Of a stretch of 64,000 nt of DNA, positions 33,424 through 45,960 are shown piece by piece (position 1 is the first letter of the stretch; every line of letters starts with the position of its first letter). Under the pieces are notes generated by a model. The model worked only from the letters and a program-made list of their open reading frames with translations, was not told the DNA's origin and did not search any database. A program made the position numbers and the translations under genes. This DNA comes from Symsagittifera roscoffensis (taxonomy: Eukaryota; Xenacoelomorpha; Acoela; Convolutidae). Location: positions 39,827,223 through 39,891,222 of the forward strand of contig NC_087066.1 in NCBI RefSeq assembly GCF_963678635.1, given 5' to 3'.

Positions 33424-34436
33424 TTTAAGAACATCCCAATCCTTTTCGTTCTTTCTGTTAATTCCTCCCCTAGTTTTAGTAAATGGTACCTTTATTGATG
33501 AATGATCTAGGTTTAACTGACGTTAAGGTAGAAATAAATTAAGTTCAAGAAAATTGAGGATAAGGCTCGACAAATGATGAATCATTAGCATAAGTAGCAA
33601 CAAACCTGAAATGTTGGATATGTGATGAAGAAATCATTTTATCACCTAAACCCCCTTCAAAAAAGAATGAAAATATTGAATAAGTTTTTGAGCAATTTGG
33701 ATGACAAAAGATTTAGCCAAATAAAATGATATTGACTTTAAACTGATGTTTTGGCATATATTTTGTGGATTTCTGGACAAAAATGATATATCGTACTAGC
33801 GGACTTAGGCAGAGAACGATTCTTTTGGAAATTTTACATAATCTTTTAATAATAGTTAATAGTTAAGTTCATGAGCTAATTTCAGTTAGAAAGCCGTCTT
33901 ATTTATCCTCGAGATAGAGGAATATCGTGGGTGACTGTTCGAAAACAAGATTTGTTGACTTTCCAAAATTTATAAGAGTTCTAAAATTAGAGGGCAAAGT
34001 AGTTTGATGTCAATTTATATATCTAGCTCTTGAGTTTTTCAGCTGCTAAAAATTCAATAATCAGAATATTGTATAAACCTATTTCCATCATAAACATTCT
34101 GAAATATTTTTACAGTTAGTTTCTCATCTTAAAAAAGCCAGTCGGGAGATCAAATTATGGTGTTTTTTTTTGGATCCTGATTCTAGGTTTTTCAGGCTCA
34201 TGCACGTTCGCAAGGGCAGCCGAAAGGTTCAGGGTAATTTCCTGTCATGGGGAAAATATGCTCAAAAGCAGGGATTTGAAGTTTCCTGCTGGATCAGAGT
34301 GGTTGGTATTTTTCACTGACTGTGTTTTATGCCGTTTTTTCAGAACAGGTTGTAAAAAATATTGCCGAATAAAAAACCTCATTTTTTATGTACTGTCATT
34401 AGATTTTGAGAAAACTCTTTACTGAAAGTTGTTTAA
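33424..34436. other. AT-rich sequence, nothing identified
   Basis: Only short chance ORFs. It ends at the first copy of dispersed repeat family A. Confidence 0.4.
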
Positions 34437-34980
34437 TTGAAACAAAACTGCTCGTATCAGGGCGAAGCCCTGAATGCTCCGACTGCCTTTTAAGGTTACG
34501 GAGCAGTAATAACATGGCGAAAAAATTGAATATAAAAAAAATAAAATTGTTTTTTTTTTTTTTAATTTAAGATGTTTTGTGGAAATCATCCCCCCACATG
34601 ACATATAAAGTTCATCGTGATATATTTCGCTCCTAGTAACAAACCAATTATGGCAAATAAGCTTCCTTCAAACAATTCGGAGCGATTTCTAGGACGGATT
34701 AAATCTCCGCTTACGCGTTAATAGCGTGAAATATATCGCGCGTTAATTGTCCCAAATTGGTCCTTTAAACCCTCATAACCATACGAAAAATGATCACAGG
34801 TAAAATATCTTTTCAATTTCAAGCTCAGGACAACAATACCTTTCGAATGATAAAAAAATATTCCGTCAAAAAGGGCTAGTTAAAAATTCGAAATTTGTCT
34901 GAAGAAAAAAACCCACCCCGAGCACAAACATTCCGTTATTTCTTTCGTTGCGAAAGTCGGAACAAAAAAGATATCAAAAG
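34437..34980 (+). repeat. Dispersed repeat family A, near-complete copy
   Basis: Most complete copy of a roughly 0.55-kb repeat. It begins CTGCTCGTATCAGGGCGAAG with the hairpin CAGGGC-GAA-GCCCTG. It continues through 'ccccccacatgacatataaag', 'tttcgctcctagtaac', 'taaatctccgcttac' and 'caggacaacaatacc', and ends at a second hairpin (CTTTCG-TTG-CGAAAG) plus 'tcggaacaaaaaa'. No coding capacity; no transposase termini identified. Related copies or fragments occur at 35245, 46684, 48300, 49315, 53280, 53995, 54360 and 58150, and in every satellite monomer. Confidence 0.75.
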
Positions 34981-35244
34981 AGAATCATATTGCTTCGAAT
35001 GTTTTTAGCAGATGGATAGGGACATAAATTGATGAGGTGCTACAGTCCCATGTAAAAGCATCTAAGTTAAGAGTTCAAATTGGATTAAACATTTAATCTA
35101 TGCGGGTTGATTTACTTCATTGTACAATTTGCGAAAGAAAATTTTGAGATTTGATTGCGAACTGACAATCCCGACCATAAACGCTTAAGTGCATTCTAAA
35201 TTATCGAAAGGTTTTTAGCTTATTTTAATGATGTTTATAACGAA

Positions 35245-35425
35245 AATTGAACAACACAGCTCGCATCAGGGCGAAGCCCTGAATGTTCTGACTGCCTTTT
35301 AAGGTTTATGGAGCAGTAATAACATACAAAAATAAATGTATTGGAATAAAATAGATTTTTTCCCCTAAAAATCATCCCCCCACACATCATATAAAGTACA
35401 AAATGATGGACTTTGCGGTGGCAGG
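35245..35425 (+). repeat. Repeat family A, 5' part only
   Basis: Carries the CAGGGCGAAGCCCTG hairpin, the following 'ctgccttttaaggtt', 'gagcagtaataaca' and 'atccccccacacatcatataaag', then stops where the 15-bp minisatellite begins. Confidence 0.7.
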
Positions 35426-35426
35426 A

Positions 35427-35557
35427 CAATCTACCCTATTCCAAACTACCTTATACCATTCTACCCTATGCCGTTATACCCTACATACCAATCTACCCTA
35501 TACCAATCTAGCCTATACTAATCTACCCTAGACTCATCTGCCCTATATACCAGTTTA
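35427..35557 (+). repeat. 15-bp minisatellite (CAATCTACCCTATAC), left copy
   Basis: About eight to nine degenerate units of 15-16 bp. The same unit occurs in reverse complement at 46576-46682, 48193-48300 and 49199-49309, on the far side of the transposase/satellite block, so left and right copies form an inverted pair. Confidence 0.8.
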
Positions 35558-35731
35558 ACCTGTGTCGGGCTGGCGCATAATTAATGAAATCTTTCAGAGT
35601 CCTTATTAGAATCGGAAAGATAACAGCACGTGTTAATTCATTTGGAGAAATTTTTGGACTCAATTTGAGTCTTTCACTTAAGGAAATTGTTCTAAAGACT
35701 AAATCACAACTTATGCCTCAAAATCTGAATT

Positions 35732-36943
35732 TTGTCTCAATTAACAGGTTTTAATCCCCAATTTTTTATATCACGCACAAAAAGGAAACCAAAACTACGC
35801 CATTATATCAGTTTTCTTTGGAGCAACATTTACCAAAATGAGTCAAATTTCTTGGGGCTTATCCCAGCAGAATCGGAGAACGCTTGTAATCGGGGCCACG
35901 AGTTTACAAAAACACAGAAAACAAAGAATGGAAACATTTCCTGGAAATGTTCAAGATGGGGCTCCCATAAATGGAAATCGACAGCAATAACCCGAAATAA
36001 CTATCTTATTTCCTGTAGAAATGAACACACTCACGAAGTATTTCCTGGTCGTTCAAATGCAAGGCTTCTCGTGCAGAAAATGAAACAGGACACAAAAATT
36101 CTGCAAGTACCAGTCAATAGCATCATTATAGCAAACGGCTTGCAAGTCTGTGTCCTAAAAAAAGCCGTTCATTTAGCTCTTCCTTACCGGTCGGCGATTA
36201 ATCGGGCCCACAATCGACAGAAGGTAAATAAGAGATCCACATTGCCTCCAATTACCGACAGAAGTACCAAAGCAACGCGAGGATTTTTGCGTCTTCGATA
36301 GCGGCATTGAAGATCCAGAAAGAGTGTTGATTTTTGGAGATCGCGACAATATCCAGAGTTTGATATTACGTCGAGATGTTTGGCTGTGTGATGGAACACT
36401 CAAAGTTTGCCCACTTCAATTTAATCAGTTTACATCATCCACATTCAACTCGCTGGATTTTACACCCCCCCTGCTTTTATGCGCTCTTGCCAAACAGAGC
36501 ACACTTGCAAAAAGCTACTGAAGTGATTATCAACCATCACCGAAAACACCGAGCCTCACCGCATTCTCCTCGATTTTGAACTCGCAGCACTTAACGCTTT
36601 CGCTAGTCATCATACCGGAGCCTTGCTGAAAAGCTACTATTTTCATTTATGTCAAGCGTTCAACCGGAAAATAAACAAATTGGGCCTAAAGCGGCTGTAC
36701 GAAACTAATCACGATCTCAATTTGTCGTTGCGCTTTATTCCAGCTCTGAGTTTTGCACCAGTTGGAATGGTCAATGCTGTTTTTGACTTGGTTATTGAGG
36801 AGATCGAAAAAGTGTCCGAAAAAATTTGCAACAACTTCAACAAAGATTATATTTTAACATATTTGTATTCTCTCGTGCAATTAAGTCATTCCCCCATATA
36901 TTTACGAAAAATGATCACAGGTGAAAAATTTTTTCATTTTTAA
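35732..36943 (+). pseudogene. FLYWCH zinc finger / MULE-type transposase, frameshifted and internally deleted
   Basis: The first frame (35732-36301) holds a FLYWCH-like finger at about residues 58-101: F58, WKC (C73), H99 and H101. The second Cys of the finger is not in its usual place (HKWKST), so zinc binding is doubtful. After a frameshift near 36285 the MULE catalytic domain follows: FGDRDNIQSLILRRDVWLCDG with the first catalytic Asp at 36390, then, after further frameshifts, LDFELAALNAF (Asp at 36572). A frame at 36623-36943 gives SYYFHLCQAFNRKINKLGL, the conserved post-DDE segment. At about 36823 the coding sequence jumps straight to the extreme C terminus (FNKDYILTYLYSLVQLSH), skipping the region with the third acidic residue. 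MULE transposases cut and paste DNA; this copy is inactive. Confidence 0.7.
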
Positions 36944-37189
36944 GCTCAGTACAACAATACCTTTTGAATGATATAAAAAACTCCGTCAAAATGGCTACTT
37001 AAAAAATCGACATTTGTCTGAAGAAAAAACCCACCCCGAGCACAAACATTGCGTTACTTTCGTATCGAAAGTCGGAACAAAAAAAATATAAAAAAATGGA
37101 TAAATTGGGCGGATTGAACACAAAGCAAACTAAAACAAGTACAAATTTAATGCAAAATCATCTGTTTTTTTCCCGCTTAAATTGCTTGT

Positions 37190-39762
37190 TGTAACGATAA
37201 TAAACAATAATTTCGCAATCGTATAAAAATATCGGACCAATAGCGAAGCCGTTTTGGGTGGGAGGGGTGATCTTAACTTGGTTTTGAGTTGAAATTTATA
37301 GCCAATCAGAATAAAGCATTTTACACTTCTTATATTGAATGCTCGGGTGGAGGATTTCAATTTACTCTATTAGGGAGGAGGGGATGTTAACTTGATCCAA
37401 AATGCTGTAGAAGGCTGGCATCTTGGTGTTGCTACTCTCTTTAAGGGAAACCACCCATCCGTTCTACCTTTCTGGAACAGATCAAATTGGACGCTGCCAA
37501 TCATAAATTCAATATAATGAAAGCAATGGGGGGGGGAACAGCAACCCCAATCGCAAGAAGTAAAGAGAATTGAATAAGAAAGTGAAAAACATTTGCAACA
37601 ACTTCAACAAAAATTATTTTTTAACATATTTGTATTCTCTCGTGCAATTAAGTCATTCCCCCATATTTTTACGAAAAATGATCTCAGCTGAAAAATCTTT
37701 TCATATTTAAGCTCAGGACAACAATACCTTTTGAATGATATTAAAAAAACTCCGCCAAAATGGCTACTTTAAAAGTCGAAATTTGTCTGAAGAAAAAACC
37801 CACCCCGAGCACAAATATTCCGTTACTTTCGTATCGAAAGTCGGAACAAAAAAAGTATAAAAAATTTGATAAATTGGGCGGAATGAACAAAAAGCAAACT
37901 AAAACAAGTACAAATTTAATTCAAAATCATCTGTTTTTTTTCCCGCTTAAATTGCTTGTTGTAACAATAATAAACAATAATTTCGCAATCGTATAAAAAT
38001 ATTGGACCAATAGCGAAGCCGTTTTGGGTGGGAGGGGTGATCTTAACTTGGTTTTGAGTTGAAATTTATAGCCAATCAGAATAAAGCATTTTACACGTCT
38101 TATATTGAACGCTCGGGTGGAGGATTTCAATTTACTCTATTAGGGAGGAGGGGATGTTAACTCGATCCAAAATGCTGTAGAAGGCTGGCATCTTGGTGTT
38201 GCTACTCTCTTTAAGGGAAACCACCCATCCGTTCTACCTTTCTGGAACAAACCAAATTGGATGCTGCCAATCATAAATTCAATATAATGAAAGCAATGGG
38301 GGGGGGGGAACAGCAACCCCAATCGCAAGAAGTACAGAGAATTGGATGAGAAAGTGAAAAACATTTGCAACAACTTCAACAAAAATTATTTTTTAACATA
38401 TTTGTATTCTCTCGTGCAATTAAGTCATTCCCCCATATTTTTACGAAAAATGATCTCAGGTGAAAATTTTTTTCATATTTAAGCTCAGGACAACAATACC
38501 TTTTGAATGATATTTAAAAAACTCCGCCAAAATGGCTACTTTAAATGTCGAAATTTGCCTGAAGAAAAAACCCACCCCGAGCACAAATATTCCGTTACTT
38601 TCGTATCGAAAGTCGGAACAAAAAAAAGTATAAAAAATTTGATAAATTGGGCGGAATGAACAAAAAGCAAAAAAAACAAGTACAAATTTAATTCAAAATC
38701 ATCTGTTTTTTTCCCGCTTAAATTGCTTGTTGTAACAATAATAAACAATAATTTCGCAATCGTATAAAAATATCGGACCAATAGCGAAGCCGTTTTGGGT
38801 CGGAGGGGAGATCTTAACTTGGTTTTGAGTTGAAATTTATAGCCAATCAGAATAAAGCATTTTACACTTCTTATATTGAACGCTCGGGTGGAGGATTTCA
38901 GTTTACTCTATTAGGGAGGAGGGGATGTTAACTTGATCCAAAATGCTGTAGAAGGCTGGCATCTTGGTGTTGCTACTCTCTTTAAGGGAAACCACCCATC
39001 CGTTCTACCTTTCTGGAACAAACCAAATTGGATGCTGCCAATCATAAATTCAATATAATGAAAGCAATGGGGGGGGGAACAGCAACCCCAATCGCAAGAA
39101 GTACAGAGAATTGGATGAGAAAGTGAAAAACATTTGCAACAACTTCAACAAAAATTATTTTTTAACATATTTGTATTCTCTCGTGCAATTAAGTCATTCC
39201 CCCATATTTTTACGAAAAATGATCTCAGGTGAAAATTTTTTTCATATTTAAGCTCAGGACAACAATACCTTTTGAATGATATTTAAAAAACTCCGCCAAA
39301 ATGGCTACTTTAAATGTCGAAATTTGTCTGAAGAAAAAACCCACCCCGAGCACAAATATTCCGTTACTTTCGTATCGAAAGTCGGAACAAAAAAAAGTAT
39401 AAAAAATTTGATAAATTGGGCGGAATGAACAAAAAGCAAAAAAAAAACAAGTACAAATTTAATTCAAAATCATCTGTTTTTTTCCCGCTTAAATTGCTTG
39501 TTGTAACAATAATAAACAATAATTTCGCAATCGTATAAAAATATCGGACCAATAGCGAAGCCGTTTTGGGTCGGAGGGGAGATCTTAACTTGGTTTTGAG
39601 TTGAAATTTATAGCCAATCAGAATAAAGCATTTTACACTTCTTATATTGAACGCTCGGGTGGAGGATTTCAGTTTACTCTATTAGGGAGGAGGGGATGTT
39701 AACTTGATCCAAAATGCTGTAGAAGGCTGGCATCTTGGTGTTGCTACTCTCTTTAAGGGAAA
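37190..39762 (+). repeat. Satellite block of P-type monomers
   Basis: Monomers with anchors 37451, 38221 and 38992 share 'caatataatgaaagcaatggggggg' in place of the sequence found in Q and R types, and are 770-771 bp apart. A further P-type monomer (anchor 45794) follows the dimer block, so P-types flank it on both sides. Confidence 0.8.
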
Positions 39763-42700
39763 CCACCCATTCGTTCTATCTTTCTGGAACAAATCAAATT
39801 GGATGCTGCCAATCATAAGCTCAATACAATGAAATGAAAAAACCCCAGTCGCATGAAGTACAGGGAATTGACTGAGAAAGTGAAAAACATTTGCAACAAT
39901 TTCAACAAAAATTATATTTTAACATAATTGTTTTCTCTCGTGCAATTAAGCCATTCCCCATATCTTTACGAAAAATGATCTCAGGTGAAAAATCTTTTCA
40001 TAATTAAGCTCAGGACAACAATACTTTTTGAATGATATTTAAAAAACTCCGCCAAAATGACTACTTTAAAAGTCGAAATTTGTCTGAAGAAAAAACCCAC
40101 CCCGAGCACAAGTATTCCGTTACTTTCGTATCGAAAGTCGGAACAAAAAAAGTATAAAAAAATGGATAAATTGGGCGGAATGAACAAACAGTGAATTAAA
40201 ACAAGTACAAATTTAATTCAAAATCATCTGTTTTTTTCCCGCTTAAATTGCTTGTTGTAACGATAATAAACAATAATTTCGAAATCGTATAAAAATATCG
40301 GACCAATAGCGAAGCCGTTTTGGGTGGGAGGGGGTGTCTTAACTTGGTTTTGAGTTAAAATTTATAGCCAATCAGAATGAAGCATTTTACACTATTTATA
40401 TTGAGAGCTCGGGTGGAGGATTTCAATTTACTCTATTAGGGAGGAGGGGATGTTAACTTGATCCAAAATGCTGTAGAAGGCTGGCATCTTGGTGTTGCTA
40501 CTCTCTTTAAGGGAAACCACCCATCCGTTCTACCTTTCTGGAACAAATCAAATTGGATGCTGCCAATCATAAGCTCAATACAATGAAAGCAAACCCCAGT
40601 CGCAAGAAGTACAGGGAATTGACTGAGAAAGTGAAAAACATTTGCAACAACTTCAACAAAGATTATATTTTAACATATTTGTATTCTCTCGTGCAATTAA
40701 GTCATTCCCCCATATATTTACGAAAAATGATCTCAGGTGAAAAATTTTTTCATATTTAAGCTCAGGACAACAATACCTTTTGAATGATATTTAAAAAACT
40801 CCGCCAAAATAGCTACTTTAAATGTCGAAATTTGTCTGAAGAAAAAACCCACCCCGAGCACAAATATTCCGTTACTTTCGTATCGAAAGTCGGAACAAAA
40901 AAAAATATAAAAAATTTGATAAATTAGGCGGAATGAACAAAAAGCAAACTAAAACAAGTACAAATTTAATTCAAAATCATCTGTTTTTTTTTCCCGCTTA
41001 AATTGCTTGTTGTAACAATAATAAACAATAATTTCGCAATCGTATAAAAATATTGGACCAATAGCGAAGCCGTTTTGGGTGGGAGGGGTGATCTTAACTT
41101 GGTTTTGAGTTGAAATTTATAGCCAATCAGAATAAAGCATTTTACACTTCTTATATTGAACGCTCGGGTGGAGGATTTCAGTTTACTCTATTAGGGAGGA
41201 GGGGATGTTAACTTGATCCAAAATGCTGTAGAAGGCTGGCATCTTGGTGTTGCTACTCTCTTTAAGGGAAACCACCCATTCGTTCTATCTTTCTGGAACA
41301 AATCAAATTGGATGCTGCCAATCATAAGCTCAATACAATGAAATGAAAAAACCCCAGTCGCAAGAAGTACAGGGAATTGACTGAGAAAGTGAAAAACATT
41401 TGCAACAATTTCAACAAAAATTATATTTTAACATAATTGTTTTCTCTCGTGCAATTAAGCCATTCCCCATATCTTTACGAAAAATGATCTCAGGTGAAAA
41501 ATCTTTTCATAATTAAGCTCAGGACAACAATACTTTTTGAATGATATTTAAAAAACTCCGCCAAAATGACTACTTTAAGAGTCGAAATTTGTCTGAAGAA
41601 AAAACCCACCCCGAGCACAAGTATTCCGTTACTTTCGTATCGAAAGTCGGAACAAAAAAAAGTATAAAAAAATGGATAAATTGGGCGGAATGAACAAAAA
41701 GTGAATTAAAACAAGTACAAATTTAATTCAAAATCATCTGTTTTTTTTCCCGCTTAAATTGCTTGTTGTAACGATAATAAACAATAATTTCGAAATCGTA
41801 TAAAAATATCGGACCAATAGCGAAGCCGTTTTGGGTGGGAGGGGGTGTCTTAACTTGGTTTTGAGTTAAAATTTATAGCCAATCAGAATAAAGCATTTTA
41901 CACTATTTATATTGAACGCTCGGGTGGAGGATTTCAATTTACTCTATTAGGGAGGAGGGGATGTTAACTTGATCCAAAATGCTGTAGAAGGCTGGCATCT
42001 TGGTGTTGCTACTCTCTTTAAGGGAAACCACCCATCCGTTCTACCTTTCTGGAACAAATCAAATTGGATGCTGCCAATCATAAGCTCAATACAATGAAAG
42101 CAAACCCCAGTCGCAAGAAGTACAGGGAATTGACTGAGAAAGTGAAAAACATTTGGAACAACTTCAACAAAGATTATATTTTAACATATTTGTATTCTCT
42201 CGTGCAATTAAGTCATTCCCCCATATATTTACGAAAAATGATCTCAGGTGAAAAATTTTTTCATATTTAAGCTCAGGACAACAATACCTTTTGAATGATA
42301 TTTAAAAAACTCCGCCAAAATGGCTACTTTAAATGTCGAAATTTGTCTGAAGAAAAAACCCACCCCGAGCACAAATATTCCGTTACTTTCGTATCGAAAG
42401 TCGGAACAAAAAAAAGTATAAAAAATTTGATAAATTGGGCGGAATGAACAAAAAGCAAACTAAAACAAGTACAAATTTAATTCAAAATCATCTGTTTTTT
42501 TCCCGCTTAAATTGCTTGTTGTAACAATAATAAACAATAATTTCGCAATCGTATAAAAATATTGGACCAATAGCCAAGCCGTTTTGGGTGGGAGGGGTGA
42601 TCTTAACTTGGTTTTGAGTTGAAATTTATAGCCAATCAGAATAAAGCATTTTACACTTCTTATATTGAACGCTCGGGTGGAGGATTTCAGTTTACTCTAT

Positions 42701-45700
42701 TAGGGAGGAGGGGATGTTAACTTGATCCAAAATGCTGTAGAAGGCTGGCATCTTGGTGTTGCTACTCTCTTTAAGGGAAACCACCCATTCGTTCTATCTT
42801 TCTGGAACAAATCAAATTGGATGCTGCCAATCATAAGCTCAATACAATGAAATGAAAAAACCCCAGTCGCAAGAAGTACAGGGAATTGACTGAGAAAGTG
42901 AAAAACATTTGCAACAATTTCAACAAAAATTATATTTTAACATAATTGTTTTCTCTCGTGCAATTAAGCCATTCCCCATATCTTTACGAAAAATGATCTC
43001 AGGTGAAAAATCTTTTCATAATTAAGCTCAGGACAACAATACTTTTTGAATGATATTAAAAAAACTCCGCCAAAATGACTACTTTAAAAGTCGAAATTTG
43101 TCTGAAGAAAAAACCCACCCCGAGCACAAATATTCCGTTACTTTCGTATCGAAAGTCGGAACAAAAAAAAGTATAAAAAAATGGATAAATTGGGCGGAAT
43201 GAACAAAAAGTGAACTAAAACAAGTACAAATTTAGTTCAAAATCATCGGTTGTTTTCCCGCTTAAATTGCTTGTTGTAACGATAATAAACAATAATTTCG
43301 AAATCGTATAAAAATATCGGACCAATAGCGAAGCCGTTTTGGGTGGGAGGGGGTGTCTTAACTTGGTTTTGAGTTAAAATTTATAGCCAATCAGAATGAA
43401 GCATTTTACACTATTTATATTGAACGCTCGGGTGGAGGATTTCAATTTACTCTATTAGGGAGGAGGGGATGTTAACTTGATCCAAAATGCTGTAGAAGGC
43501 TGGCATCTTGGTGTTGCTACTCTCTTTAAGGGAAACCACCCATCCGTTCTACCTTTCTGGAACAAATCAAATTGGATGCTGCCAATCATAAGCTCAATAC
43601 AATGAAAGCAAACCCCAGTCGCAAGAAGTACAGGGAATTGACTGAGAAAGTGAAAAACATTTGCAACAACTTCAACAAAGATTATATTTTAACATATTTG
43701 TATTCTCTCGTGCATTTAAGTCATTCCCCCATATATTTACGAAAAATGATCTCAGGTGAAAATTTTTTTCATATTTAAGCTCAGGACAACAATACCTTTT
43801 GAATGATATTTAAAAAACTCCGCCAAAATGACTACTTTAAAAGTCGAAATTTGTCTGAAGAAAAAACCCACCCCGAGCACAAATATTCCGTTACTTTCGT
43901 ATCGAAAGTCGGAACAAAAAAAAGTATAAAAAAATGGATAAATTGGGCGGAATGAACAAAAAGTGAACTAAAACAAGTACAAATTTAGTTCAAAATCATC
44001 TGTTTTTTTCCCGCTTAAATTGCTTGTTGTAACGATAATAAACAATAATTTCGAAATCGTATAAAAATATCGGACCAATAGCGAAGCCGTTTTGGGTGGG
44101 AGGGGGTGTCTTAACTTGGTTTTGAGTTAAAATTTATAGCCAATCAGAATAAAGCATTTTACACTTCTTATATTGAACGCTCGGGTGGAGGATTTCAGTT
44201 TACTCTATTAGGGAGGAGGGGATGTTAACTTGATCCAAAATGCTGTAGAAGGCTGGCATTTTGGTGTTGCTACTCTCTTTAAGGGAAACCACCCATTCGT
44301 TCTATCTTTCTGGAACAAATCAAATTGGATGCTGCCAATCATAAGCTCAATACAATGAAATGAAAAAACCCCAGTCGCAAGAAGTACAGGGAATTGACTG
44401 AGAAAGTGAAAAACATTTGCGACAATTTCAACAAAAATTATATTTTAACATATTGTTTTCTCTCGTGCATTTAAGCCATTCCCCATATCTTTACGAAAAA
44501 TGATCTCAGGTGAAAAATCTTTTCATAATTAAGCTCAGGACAACAATACTTTTTGAATGATATTAAAAAAACTCCGCCAAAATGACTACTTTAAAAGTCG
44601 AAATTTGTCTGAAGAAAAAACCCACCCCGAGCACAAATATTCCGTTACTTTCGTATCGAATGTCGGAACAAAAAAAAGCATAAAAAAATGGATAAATTGG
44701 GCGGAATGAACAAAAAGTGAACTAAAACAAATACAAATTTAATTCAAAATCATCTGTTTTTTTCCCGCTTAAATTGCTTGTTGTAACGATAATAAACAAT
44801 AATTTCGAAATCGTATAAAAATATCGGACCAATAGCGAAGCCGTTTTGGGTGGGAGGGGGTGTCTTAACTTGGTTTTGAGTTAAAATTTATAGCCAATCA
44901 GAATGAAGCATTTTACACTATTTATATTGAACGCTCGGGTGGAGGATTTCAATTTACTCTATTAGGGAGGAGGGGATGTTAACTTGATCCAAAATGCTGT
45001 AGAAGGCTGGCATCTTGGTGTTGCTACTCTCTTTAAGGGAAACCACCCATCCGTTCTACCTTTCTGGAACAAATCAAATTGGATGCTGCCAATCATAAGC
45101 TCAATACAATGAAAGCAAACCCCAGTCGCAAGAAGTACAGGGAATTGACTGAGAAAGTGAAAAACATTTGCAACAACTTCAACAAAGATTATATTTTAAC
45201 ATATTTGTATTCTCTCGTGCAATTAAGTCATTCCCCCATATATTTACGAAAAATGATCACAGGTGAAAAATTTTTTCCTTTTTAAGCTCAGGACAACAAT
45301 ACCTTTTGAATGATATAAAAAACTCCGTCAAAATGGCTACTTAAAAAGTCGACATTTGTCTGAAGAAAAAACCCACCCCGAGCACAAACATTGCGTTACT
45401 TTCGTATCGAAAGTCGGAACAAAAAATTATAAAAAAATGGATAAATTGGGCGGATTGAACACAAAGCAAACTAAAACAAGTACAAATTTAATGCAAAATC
45501 ATCTGTTTTTTTCCCCGCTTAAATTGCTTGTTGTAACGATAATAAACAATAATTTCGCAATCGTATAAAAATATCGGACCAATATCGCAGCCGTTTTGGG
45601 TGGGAGGGGTGATCTTAACTTGGTTTTGAGTTAAAATTTATAGCCAATCAGAATAAAGCATTTTACACTTCTTATATTGAATGCTCGGGTGGAGGATTTC

Positions 45701-45793
45701 AATTTACTCTATTAGGGAGGAGGGGGATGTTAACTCGATCCAAAATGCTGTAGAAGGCTGGCATCTTGGTGTTGCTACTCTCTTTAAGGGAAA
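39763..45793 (+). repeat. Higher-order repeat: four Q-R dimers of about 1509 bp
   Basis: Monomers alternate. Q types (anchors 39763, 41272, 42781, 44289) have 'ttcgttctatc' and 'aatgaaatgaaaaaacccc'. R types (40517, 42028, 43536, 45043) have 'ccgttctacc' and 'aatgaaagcaaacccc' and keep a 68-codon open frame of the transposase tail. Q anchors are 1509, 1509 and 1508 bp apart. Dimers resemble each other more than Q resembles R, the signature of unequal exchange by dimer. Confidence 0.85.
40553..40759 (+). pseudogene. MULE transposase C-terminal fragment in an R monomer (representative)
   Basis: 68 codons beginning MDAANHKLNTMKANPSRKKY and ending in family A sequence. Nearly identical frames are at 42064-42270, 43572-43778 and 45079-45285. 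Upstream at 40467-40487 the same monomer encodes NAVEGWH in another frame. The Met is not a true start; the frame is preserved by recent amplification, not necessarily by selection. Confidence 0.65.
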
Positions 45794-45960
45794 CCACCCA
45801 TCCGTTCTACCTTTCTGGAACAAATCAAATTGGATGTTGCCGATCATAATTTCAATATAATGAAAGCAATGGGGGGGGAACAGCAACCCCAACCGCAAGA
45901 AGTACAGAGTATTGAATGAGAAAGTGAAAAACATTTGCAATAACTTCAACAAAGATTCTA

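Larger units (their letters stand above)
36823..45960 (+). repeat. Satellite array of about 755-771 bp monomers derived from MULE 3' coding sequence and repeat family A
   Basis: The phrase 'ccacccatccgttctac' or its variant recurs at 37451, 38221, 38992, 39763, 40517, 41272, 42028, 42781, 43536, 44289, 45043 and 45794. Spacing is 770-771 bp in the first part and 751-756 bp afterwards. Each monomer contains, in order: a stretch encoding NAVEGWH and NHPSVL; after a one-base frame change, DAANHKLNTMKANPSRKKY and FNKDYILTYLYSLVQLSH (the C-terminal end of a MULE transposase); a piece of repeat family A with its CTTTCG-TAT-CGAAAG hairpin; and about 250 bp of unique spacer ('gaccaatagcgaagccgttttgggtggga', 'gctcgggtggaggattt'). 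All monomers point the same way. Confidence 0.9.

Noticed and set aside
34437-34980. Helitron end: hairpin near the terminus of repeat family A
   Set aside because: The CAGGGC/GCCCTG hairpin is followed by ATACGAGCAGT with no CTRR end, and no TC start or Rep/helicase sequence is seen.
45356-45568. Short satellite ORFs such as MSEEKTHPEHKHC and the many 60-80-codon frames at 37130-49870 as genes
   Set aside because: They shift with each monomer's indels, appear on both strands and cover non-coding family A or spacer sequence.
36823-45960. CRISPR-like or prokaryotic repeat array
   Set aside because: Unit is about 755 bp, long and homogeneous, with no short repeat-spacer alternation; the surroundings are eukaryotic.
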